A stretch of 64,000 bases of DNA from Macrostomum hystrix. Taxonomy: Eukaryota > Platyhelminthes > Macrostomidae. Below are positions 1 to 12,000 of the stretch, in pieces; position 1 is the stretch's first letter, and every line of letters begins with the position of its first letter. The translations under genes and the position numbers were made by a program. The DNA lies in the NCBI GenBank assembly GCA_950097015.1, contig CATNEN010000038.1:12518001-12582000 (forward strand). Reading direction: 5' to 3'. The notes under the pieces are model-generated. The model was not told the origin of the DNA, searched no databases, and saw nothing but the letters and a program-made list of their open reading frames with translations.

Positions 1-79
1 TGGAATGTTCTACTTGAGAAGTTGTACACTTTTGTGATGTACGAGGCGATCGGGACTTGTATCGGCTGGCACAGTCGGT
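1..79 (-). CDS. L exon 44: first part of a fourth sushi A module, cut by the window
   Basis: Begins in phase 1 after TATAG at base 80 and encodes RLCQPIQVP, then runs past base 1. About 90% identical to 41448-41526 in R, so the L array probably also contains recently amplified triplets beyond the window. Confidence 0.7.
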
Positions 80-3000
80 CTATAAAACAAGTGAGAACTA
101 TTTGTTAATGTAAGACGTCTGTAGTTCAAATCTCAACTGAAGGGAATATTTATAGTTTTCCCATGAAAGGATCAGCTAGGAAAGAAATTTGAATGGGTGT
201 GGTGCCCATCGAAAATTAAACAAGCGGTTCGCAGACGGCATGCGTCGTGCATCTGTGCTGGCTGCGCATCTGGCCTAACTATTCTTGAAAGGCACAATGT
301 TTGCTTCAAGCTTCAGTGCTTTAGTTAGTTCATTCTCACCTTTGCAGCCGCTGTGCCAAACATTCTGGTTCGTCCAAACACCCTCAGCAGTGCAAGTGGA
401 TACTGTCTCAATGACTTCTGGTGACCCCTGAAACTCTTCAACGCTAGAGTTGCTGCAGCGAATGCTGAACCAGTCGGTGTATTTGTCATATGTCGTGGAT
501 CCTCCAAATGAAATTTGCACTTTGGGCAATGACACCAGAGTGATGTAGCTCACGTTGCAACTGACACCTGAGTAACACAATAAAATAAAAGTTTCAACCA
601 TAGTGACAGCACTGATTTGTCAACATGAATGTAGAAAGTTATATCTATGAACGTACGCAATACAGGAGAAATTTTAGTCCAATATGTCGTGTTGTCAGTG
701 CGGTTCAATGCGCAGCAGGTCACCCAGGCTCTGCCTGCGCTGTCATTGAAGTAGAATCCGCGCTCAGCTTCAAGCTGCACAATGTCATAAAGTCTGCGCG
801 GCTCGCTCACATTGTTAAGAAACTCGCGACTTATACTCATGTTTGCTGGGAGCTGCAGTTGTGGGCACTGGAACCCTAAAAGAAGCAAGTTTGGATTTAC
901 AATGCATTCACGGTGTGAAAAAACAATATAAAACATGACGTGATAGGGCTGCAACTCACGTTCACAGAATTGAAATCTTGTCCAGCTCTTGTTTGTCTGG
1001 CAGACTGTCTGATTTGGACTCGATGCTGGCAGGTGGTGTCCCACAGGGCACAACAGATTGAGAGTAGTAAATGTCCTAGATGGAGATGCTGGGATCTCAT
1101 TCAGCAAAAGTAGACTCGTTCTAATGCTTTCATTTACGAAACTTCTGGTTGAGTAGTTAAGCACCATTGTGAAGTATGTCACATTAGGAACTTGCACTGG
1201 CTGGCAAATACGTGCTGAAAACACGTAAATTTAAAGGTTTCAAATCAAAATCAAAATCAAATCAAAATAATAAATGAATCACATGAAATCTGTTGGAGAT
1301 GGTATTGCAATTGGAGGTTATATTGTTAAATTTCGTGGCCTCATATTGTTACAAGGCTTCAATATGAGGAGGTTGTAGCATTGTGGTAAGAGCGTCGAAC
1401 TCGTGACTTGAAGTTCGGGGGTTCGATTCAAGACTCTACTAAAAATGTGTCTCCTTTAGCTGAACACTTAATCTCCTTTAGCATTGCTTAGTTGCTTGCT
1501 TAGCAAGACACTTGTAATTGAGTGTGGGTGCGCCGTCCCCCAGTCCATAGACTAAACAGCCATCCGCAGCATTCAGATGCGCAGTGCAATAGCTGCGGCT
1601 GTGCTGCCGGACGCAAATCTGTCCCAATTGGGAAGGTTTAATCAATTATTATCAATTAAATTTCCATAGAAACTACAAAAGCCCTACATGTAACTTTCCT
1701 TTAGAGAGGGGTCGGTGGTAGAGTAGTTAACGCGTTTGCCTCTCGCACCAATGTCCCTAAGTTCGACAAGCTCCCAAGAGGAGAGAAAGCTTGAGGGCTT
1801 GTCTTGCAATTTACGCCCTTGAGTGCCAACCTCCAAGGCACAGTGAAATGCACACTGCCTGACGATGAGAAAGTCAGTGCAGATGTACACACCTATGTGA
1901 GCGTGTGCCTGCGTACGGTATCTGTGTGCGTGTGTGATTATGAGTCAGTGAAATGCAGAACTGCCTGCTCGCTGGCTGCGGGTCTGCGTCACCAATTGAT
2001 GTGTCATTGACCACAGTCCTGCAATTATTATTATTATTACTTCCCTTTAGCGACTTTTCCGTATATGTACCATAGTAAACTATGTAAAAATAAGAATGTC
2101 GCTCCTGCATTTAAAGAGGCAGACTGTTAATTCACCTCTGCATCCTTGAGACCATACGCTTTCGTTAGTCCATAGGCCTGCAGCATTACAAATGGACTCG
2201 GTTTGGAGTACATCGGGTGCTGCGGCAAACTCCTCCGTGCTGGAATTGGTGCATCTGATGCTGAATGAATCCATGAACCTGTCGTGTGTTGTCGAATTGC
2301 TGAATACAATGGAAACATTTGGCAGTGACATTAAACTGTCGTATGTCACGTTGCACCTGACGCCTGCAATGCGTTCGGAGCGTGTGTGAGTCGCATTAGA
2401 TAGGAAAAGCTCTGTTATCTCACATGACTTAGCTTACGCTGCAACGAAGAGAATGCTGTCCAGTATGTTGTATTGTCAGTAGTGTTTAGTGCGCACGACA
2501 CCACCCAGAATTCGCTTCCGCTGTGGTTGAAGAACAAGCCGCTGTCTGCCCTGAGCTGTACATAATCATAGAGTCTATGACGTCGCTCGGTTCGATTATT
2601 AAAAAATTCCCATTCGATGCTCATATTGGCAGGCAATTGAAGCGCTGGGCATATAAGGCCTATGATTAGTTTTAAAATTAATATTGATGCATGAATACGA
2701 GCTATACTCGCATCAAAATTCAAGGTATCGTGTATTTTTTTATAACCTAGCAGCAAACTTACGTTCGCAGAACATGAAGTGGCTCCAGGTTTTGTTTGTC
2801 TGACAGATGGTCTCATTGGGGCTAAGGAAAGGCAGTTGATGTCCTACAGGACATTTTAATTTCACTATTGTGAATGTAAAAGAAACGTTTCTAGGAATAT
2901 CCCCGGGCGCCAGAAGACTTGTTGGAAAGCTGTTGTTTACAAAGCTTTTGCTTGAAAAGTTGAATTGAAGAGTGAAGTAGGTGATGTTCAACACTATCAG

Positions 3001-6000
3001 AGGCTGACAGAGGCGATCTGCAATGAGTTTTGAGCGTCTTTTAATAAACTGAAAAATGTAGGAAGCCGATAAGTTTTGTAAGTTTCGCCTCAAAGTTCAT
3101 AAAACTTTTCAAAAACTTTGATTAAAATTGGTAGTCGCTTTGAAGCCAACCAAAACAGCAATAATATTCGCAGGCTAGTCATAGTCATAGTCTAAGTGCT
3201 TAATATCCGCATTTTCGTTACCTTGACAGCCGGAACTCCAAACGCTCTGATAGGTCCACAGTCCATTTGCAGCACAGTTAGCAACGGCCTCAATAACATT
3301 CGTGGACCCGATGAACTCCTCCGTGGATGAGTTTTTACAGGTGATAATAAACCAATCAGTGAACTTATCCAGAGAACCGGAATGGCCAAATTTGATATTT
3401 ACTTTTTGTAGGGCCATCAGATTCGAATGATTGAAGTGGCAAGTTATTCCTTAAAGCCATTTATTTTTCAGCATAAAATTTTTATAACAATATAACTAGG
3501 GACATAAATTTAGTTTATCAGTTTATCGAGCTCACGTTCTGTAGAGAGGTCAGTCCAGTAAGCGGTATTGTTGTCCTCATGCAGGAGACAAGAGCTGTAC
3601 CATTCTGAGCCACCATTGTTAACAAACTGGTAACCCGGGATAGCCCTGTAGAATGCGGTGTCATACAGATGAAATGTGGACGTTGGCTGATGCGTATAGT
3701 TCGCGTAGGTTACCGCGTTATTAGGTGCCGGCAGGTTCTGGCATTGCATGCCTAAATCGGTAGAAAAGCAAACCTATTTGGCTTTTCAAAAGTTTTTGTG
3801 TGCGTAAATAATTTGGCGTTTAACTGCCCATCAAGTGAGCGCGAACTTACGAGCACACACTGGATATGCTGACCAGAGCTCATTCGGCTGACACTCGATG
3901 TAGTCCGAATCACTGACCAGGTCATGTCCCGCTGGACAAACGATGGTGACGCGTGTAAAAGCGTCTAGCGAAAAATTGCCAGGCAATAGAGCCAGACTAA
4001 CATTTTTAGTGACGTTTGCACGCAAATTAGAGATGCTGCTCCACTGAGGTAAGGTGTAAACAGCGCTAGTCGGCGGTGGTTGAAGGCAGGTGCGTACTAA
4101 GGAAAGAGATCGTCATTTTAGTGAGTTTGATTTTAATTACTGGAATCATCGTTAAACACCATAAGAAACATATATTTAATGGACATACTTGCGAAATCGG
4201 GTAATGTACTCCATGTTCCATTCGACTGGCAATGAGAGTGCCATTGCAGCACGCTCTTTGGGGCCTTGATGTCAAATTTGAACCCGAGCGGTGCATTGTA
4301 CACCACATAGTCCATGTAGGCATTTGGCGGCGCTCGGTCAATTGCTGCGTTGCTGAAACTGTAGGCTATCGTTGCCATGGATATATTCTGAGGCTCTGGG
4401 CATTGGATACCTAGGAATCCAAGCAAAATAATTAAGTTATAATAACTTTTTTACAGAGGGTTAATGCAATTCTAATTAGTTTGTTGCAATGGGAAAAGCG
4501 GACAACTTACGACTGCAGCTAGAGTTTGTCCACCTCTTGTCAATTTGACAGCGGAGTTCAGTGTCTGCTGTAGGCGAATACCCCTTGGCGCAGTGCATAG
4601 AGAATGTGGCATTGAAAGCATTGTTGTACGGATCTGCTGAATCAAAGCTATGCGTTGCAGATGTACTCGTCTTATGATAGATCAGCCAAGTGCTGCCGTT
4701 AAAGTACGATGAGTTGTACAGCTCAGTCCTGGGCTGCATTATGGCTGGACAACGCTTGACTAAAAAATCGAACAATACATTTCGCAAGCCTATCATTGAA
4801 AAAGGCAATACATTTCAGATCTTAACGCATAGTGGAAAACACCTGTTCAGCATGTTTAGCATCATCAGTTATCAGATAAAGCTGTGTTTCTTCTAGAAAG
4901 ACCCCACTATTTTTCCACCTAGAGAAAGACCACAGGGCTATTTCAAATACCCACTGCCTATTTCACGAAAGCCCTCAAACCGGATGAACGATTTTCCGCC
5001 CTTGACGATGAACTAGCTTTCAAAGCTGGCCGGCGTCAGCATTGTCGAGATATTCGGCGATTCTTGTCGAAGACCCTGGTGACAAGGACAACTAACATTG
5101 CTCTGTAAAAGCCATATTTGTTCAAAACGGAATAATAACGGAACAATAGCTCGTAACAACCGACACAGTTACATGATAAAAATTTTTGAGCAGAGGAATT
5201 GTGCCGATATTGGTGGTTTTTGCCACAAGAAACCCCGATGAGAATCGTTGAATAATCTTGAATATTCCGATGCTTTGTGATTCTTTAAGCTGTTTCATCT
5301 GATACAGCGGAAAATTTTAGCGCGTGTTTTGGATTTTCACGGCGATTGGTTGAATATTTTGGGAGATACAGAGCAAAGAAACATGTGGGTATTTGAAATA
5401 GCCCCATGGTATTTCTACAGTTAAAATGTTGTAAATCTAGCCTGAACTCACTGCTGCAGGAGTCGTTGCTATGATGAAACTTTGCTCCATTGTTCAGCAT
5501 GTATACAAATCTCCCACTTTGGTCGCACACGTAGGTCCTGTTGTCCGCGGACTCAGGCAGGAACTCAAAGCCGTAGCTGCAGGCGAAGATCAGCTGACTG
5601 CCCACCCGGTACAGGGTCCACGACTCGGTCACCAGGCTCGCATTGCCCACGACTGGAGTCGTGGAGCAAACTAAATCTGCGAATAATCAAAAATGCGACT
5701 TTAAATCGAGCTGGGAGAAGCTTTGAAAATCTAGAGTGCAAATCAAAGTGATTTACATGGAGTTTCAACTTGAAACTGTCTAGCCAGGCCTTTGACTGGG
5801 GGCCGCAACCATCAAAGCTTCTACCCGTGCTAACTCAGAGCCGATTTCACAGCTCAGCGAACAGAAACAACGGAGCATCCATTTTTAGCTAATCTTAAGC
5901 TAAGATTCAGACATTTTTGTCCGGCGTCCGAAGGTTTAACCACTTCGGTCGAAACATCGATGTTCATGGACAAGCGGAACATAAATTTCTAAACATTTAA

Positions 6001-9000
6001 ATTAAATGTTTACTAAATTATAATTTCTTGTCGTCAAATTCCTGAGTAAACTCAGGCGTCAAGGGATACTATCCAACTCTGAGTGCAAAAAGTACTTTTA
6101 CTCAAATGTTGTTTCTTGAAATTCGTATAGTGCTGCTACGTACACGTTATTCCTGGGTGTGTTAATAAACTTTGCCAAAGATGAAGTTAAAAATTACTTA
6201 CTCCATGTGCGATGCACTTTAGCTGCATTGTCCTGGCAGTGCGGCTCGTTGGTGCTGTTGCAGGGAGTTGAGCATACTTCATCAGAACCGGCTTTGCCAT
6301 AAGTTGTGTAATCCGCAGAACAGAAACACAGTCTCATAACTGAATGGTTTTGATAAGTTCAATACTACGCGTAGGTTTAAAATATATCTAGATTCTTTAT
6401 ATTTCGAGCATGAAAATTATTTTCAGTACCTTTGCTCGATGTTATCGTATTAGAAACATATGACTTATTAGAATCTGAAATATGTTGAGAGATAAATCTT
6501 TGATCGCTCCCCATGAATGTGTTAATGAACATGAATGCTTGCAGTCAAAAGATGACAATTAAAATACCTTTGTAACAGAGGACACGAAGGGGCGCGGATT
6601 CTAGCAGCAGAAGCTTTCTTTCTCCTAACTGAAATCCAAGGTTACTGCTGCTGCTGTTGGTTGGCAAAAGCTCTTCAATGAGGCCGTCGAACCCGCTATA
6701 AAATGCTTTTGCTGCATTGCTCCCTACAAAATAAACGAAAAATGGCAGTAAGAACAAGGAATATCGTCTTCTCAAAGCTAATGGCTAAAGTATGCACAAT
6801 TTTACCTGACTTCATAATATATACCCAAGGTCCTCGATAAAACTCGTGGAGATACGCTGAAAGTTATTCGAAGAAGTTATGGTATACATGCGTGCTTACA
6901 CGCTGTGTTTTGACCGCGTTGCAAATACAATGTTTTGTTTCATATATTTTTCTGTTTTCCCGTACACGGGACTTGTACCAGGTAACAATTTTCGATAGTC
7001 AATGAAAAGCGAGAAAATAATGAATTAAAAATAGCACACAAATTAAATCTAAAGTAACCAAAAAAGCAAATTTTTGTTGCAGTAAGCAAATCGAAAAGCA
7101 TAAGCATATACTTACAGAGCCATTCTGAAACAGTGTCATTAAGCAGAACTAACACAGAGCCACCAATCTCATTGCATAGAGCATCAGCTTGTGGTTTTAG
7201 ACTGCTTGACGAGAAGGAAATAATTTCCCTCGCCATCTTGAAGTTGAGGTTTTTCTGAATGGACACACAGCCGCCCAACTCCGGGATGAAAAGCCAGCTG
7301 GGAGTGCTGCATCTCGCCAGGTTATCGTCGGTCTCTGCGGATAATGGGTCTGTGACTGTCTGAGAATGTTCTCTGGGGTGATAATAAAGCAGATAATACA
7401 CGTACGAGCGTTGCTCCTAGTAGTTTGGAACATGGCATATGGCTGTCCCAAGGATCCACAGGCCTCAACGCAGGTCGCTTCACTGTCAGCCGCCTCTGTG
7501 GAATTGCGCAGCATGATGGCGTCGTCAGCTCTGGGGTCCCACTGAAGGTAGTAGCAGCCCATGTAGGCGTTTGTTTCTGAAATTAACAAGCTTCTTGGTA
7601 CTCATGGTACTAGCATATTAGCTGTGGATTAGTTTAAAGTTCAATAACTAACCGTTAAATTCTCTGTAAGGCGTCGCCAGTGGTAGAAGCTGAAGCTCCG
7701 GGCTAAATGTGCTGTCAATGACGTCAACGAGCAGACTGGTAGTCACAACTGGTCTCTGGTACATTATTGTCCGAGGCGTGAAGAATGCACCGAATGAAGG
7801 ATATAGCTGGAATAGAAAGATATTTCCCTTATAAAAATCTAACTGTCCCCGTTATATAAAGAAATTCTCTTGGTATTATTACGAAAAGAACTGCTGAAAA
7901 TTACCTCGGAATTGTAGTTCATGATAATTCTATGTTCCATGCGGTCAGAGTTGTAGTACTTATGACGAAGTGACCGAAATGCATCGTTTTCTTTAAAAAA
8001 ATTAGCAAAAACATGTATTCTTGTTGCAATGAACTTTGCAACATTCTCGGAAACTTCATGCTTACCCCTGAAGATAATTCCTAATACTACAGCAGGTTCA
8101 GAAAATGTCACGTTGAGAATCGTACTGGAAAGCTTTGTTACAAGGGCGCTCATTCTGAAAAATGAAAACCCCTTTGAAAGAAACAGCGATCCACTTTTTA
8201 TTTCCTCGTATGTATATGAGTTTAAATAAATTATTGATCAACTTACATCTCGGAGAAGCAGGTAGATGTGTAGTACATCTTAGAGTTTCTCATTTGCAAT
8301 TTGCTAAATGACTCTTGAGTAATGAACATTCTTTGTAAGTCCTGACAAGACGCAGCGATTCGCATCTGCTTGTAGTCTGAAAACATGGCACGCTTTTATT
8401 CACTTACGAGTAACTAAATCTTAATAGAATCAACGTCACCTACATTCTCCAGAGGACTGCTTCTTTCGCGTCTTTCTAATTATAGATTCTTATTAGCCCG
8501 AAAACGATACTCACAAGTTCGATACCAGGCCGTCTCATTGTCAGATCCGCAGTAAGACAGATTAACCCCGCGGCAGTTTCTCTGGTGGCAGACACTAAGA
8601 GCCCCAGTTTCTGCTTCGATGGGCAGTGCGGAGCTGCAGAAGCATTGGCCAGGCTGAAGTCCAGCGTAATTGAAGCCAATCGTGCGACACATGTGCAGGC
8701 ACTGCTGCGGGATCTGGTTCTGCGGAGGGCCTTGAAGCGACACTGAAATACTTCCCGGCGGCGCTCTGCCACATGTAGCGTAGACTGCGAAGTGCAATTA
8801 AGAGGTAAGCGACATTCATCATTTATATATTAAAATCAGCACAGCGATAAAAAATAAAATAAGAAACGTCTATATTTTCATTAAATGAGACTCTGTAGCA
8901 TAATTATAATTTTTTCAGCAGACTGTGCTAGAAAAAGATCGCCACCTCGCCGTTAACCTGGAAGCTTGTTCTGGTTCCGCCGAGTCCGTATTTACCTATT

Positions 9001-12000
9001 GAACCATCCGTGTAAATTGCCGAGTCTCTCGAATCACATTTTGTGGCTCAACGGAACAATGTGGCTCTCATTAAAATTAGTAGGCCAAATATTGATTGGT
9101 TGAGAAGTGGTCTAAGTTGTCTTTTACAGGACAGTGTTTTTTACAGGACCTGACAATGACCTGAGGGACATGCCCATGAAGGATACTGTGATGTTATTCA
9201 ATAGACTCTTGAATGTTATTCAATGCGTTCACTCTGCACCACTTTGTATTATGGCTTTGCTACCATCGATTGTTTATGTCTGTCGGTTCTTAGTGCAAGC
9301 TGAGTTGTTTATCAGTGTCACGCGTGGCTTGCGTGCTGGTTGAGGTGGCTGGCCCGCGGGGCCCAGCCGTGCCCTAAGCCCTAGGGTCAAATAGAACAGA
9401 GCGATAATATAAGGAGCCGCAACTTCCAACTGGCTCGCTACGATCTTGTGAATCAATTCTTGGCCAGCCTTCAGTCTTAAGTCATTACAAATGGCGACGA
9501 GTTCCGCGCTAGGTGGAATCCCCGTGCTCTCCGCTAACACAGATATCGATGTATATCTGGAGAGACTAGATCACTACTTCACATGCAAAGATGTGAAAGA
9601 GGAGGCGAAGGTGGCCACACTTGTTACGGCAATCGGCGCGGAGGCCTACACGGTGCTACGCAATCTGTGCCAGCCTGACAAGGTAGCGGACAAGACGCTG
9701 GACCAGCTGTCTGAGATTCTGCGCGACCACTATGCACCGAAGCCTTCAGTGCTGGCAGCTCGATTTCGTTTCCAGCGGCGCGTGCAGCAACCCGGCGAGA
9801 GTTTCACGGACTTTGTCGCTGGCTTGAAGGCCTTGTCCGCTCATTGCGCCTTCCAGAACTCATTGGAGGAGCGGCTGCGCGACCAGCTTGTCTTCGGACT
9901 GTACAGCGACGCCTTCCGTGCGAAGCTCCTGGAGGAGGTGAATCCCACATTCAAATCGCTGCAGGAGAAAATGCTCCTCCTTGAGTCAACCGAGCGATCC
10001 TCGCAGGAGATGGCAAGTAAGCCGACGGCGGCCGTCGCCCAGTTGCGCACGCATGGAGGCAAGCGGAGCCAGCGCCGAGGTGCCACTCCAGCTGCACTCG
10101 GCGGCGACTCTCCACATCAACGAAGCGTCAAGGGCGGAAATAGCGGCAACTCCGGCAAAGGCGGAGACAACGGCCGAAATGGTGGAACCTGCGCAAGCTG
10201 TGGTGGCGCCCACAGCCGTCAACTCTGCAAGCTGCGAGACGCCAAATGCCATTCATGCGGCAAGACGGGCCACATCCGCAAGGTCTGCCGCTCGCCCAAG
10301 CTGCAGCTTCTGCAGGAAACCTCGCCTTCGTCACCGGATGCCTCGTCGCAGATGCCGATTTTCACCGTCCAGCCGCCCTGTGGCAGCTTAGGACCGACGG
10401 TGCAGCTACAAGTGAACGGGCGCCAGTGCCAGTTCATCATCGACACCGGCTCCGCTGTCACTCTATTGCCGCAGAATTTGCAGCGGAGGCTTCTGCCGCA
10501 GCTCCCACTGAAGCCATCAACCGCCGTCCTGCGCACCTTCACCGACGAACGATTTCGCCCCATCGGCCAGGCGGTGGTCACCGTCAACCACAATAGCCAG
10601 CAGCTGCAGCTCCCGCTGCTTGTCGTCACGCAGGGCGAATCGGCGCTGCTCGGACGGGACTGGCTGGCTAAGCTGCGGCTGGACTGGCCGAGCATCATGG
10701 CGCAGGTCCACGCCGTCTCCGCGGACGAGAGCATCGGTGACCTCATCAAGGAGTTCGCGCCAGTCTTCGAAGACGGCCTCGGTGAGTTTCGGCACGGTCA
10801 GGTGCGGTTGCAAGTCTCCGATGACGCGCAGCCGAAGTTCTTCAAGGCCCGCCCGGTCCCCTACGCTCTTCGGGAGCGTGTTGACGCCGAGCTTCAGCGC
10901 ATGGAGGCCAGCGGGATCATCACGGCCGTCAAGCACAGCTACTGGGCAGCGCCGATCGTACCGGTTGTTAAGAAGGATGGCAGCGTCCGGATCTGCGGCG
11001 ACTACAAGCTGACCTACAACCAGGCGAGCCGGCCGGAGCACTATCCACTGCCGCGGATCGAGGATCTCTTTGCGAAGCTCGGCGGCGGCTGCAAATGGTC
11101 CAAGCTGGACCTGTCCAACGCCTTCTTGCAGCTTCCGCTGGCCGAAGACAGCAAGGCGTTCCTCACCATCAACACGCCGCGAGGTCTTTTCCAAGTCAAC
11201 CGCCTGCCTTTCGGTATCTCGAGCGCCAGCGCAATCTTCCAGCGGACGCTGGACACCCTGCTGGGAGACCTGGACGCCGTCCAAGTGTTCGTCGACGACA
11301 TACTGGTCACAGGCCGCACTCTGCAGCAGCACAAGAAGAATCTCGCGCTGGCTCTGCAACGCCTGCAGGGCGCCGGCCTTCGCCTGAACAAGAGCAAGTG
11401 CCAGTTCTTCAAGGACTCGGTCGAGTATCTTGGGCATCGCATCGACGCAAACGGCCTCAGCCCGCTGCCTGACCGAGTCGCCGCAGTCCAGGACGCACCT
11501 GCCCCGACGGACGTCAGCCAGCTGCGCTCGTTTCTTGGAATGCTGGCGCAGTACGGCAAATTCCTGCCGAATCTATCCACCGTGCTGGCGCCGCTGCATC
11601 AGCTCCTGGTCAAGAACACGCGCTGGTCCTGGGAACGGCCGCAGCAGCAAGCGTTCGCCGAGGCAAAGCGGCTGCTGCTTCGGTCCCCGGTGCTCGTGCA
11701 CTACAGCCCGGACCTGCCGCTGCGATTGGAGTGCGACGCCTCTCCCTACGGCCTTGGCGTAGTGCTGACGCACCGCATCGGCGACAAGGACTGCGCGGTC
11801 GCCTTCGCTAGCCGGAGCCTGACCACGGCACAGCGCGGCTACTCGCAACTGGACAAGGAGGCGCTGGCCATCATGTTCGGCCTGGACCGCTTCCACCAGT
11901 TCCTCTATGGCCGCCGCTTCACCATCGTCACTGACCATCTGCCGCTGCTGGGGCTGCTAGGCGAGCGCAAGGGCATCCCGGCGCATGCGGCCGCCCGCAT

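Noticed and set aside
1372-1440. tRNA-like sequence with A and B boxes
   Set aside because: Acceptor stem does not pair and the sequence recurs with a shared body at 24405 and 61372, so it is a SINE head.
10517-11437. Long minus-strand open frame opposite Gag-Pol
   Set aside because: Antisense shadow of a GC-rich coding region; the plus-strand frame has all catalytic motifs.
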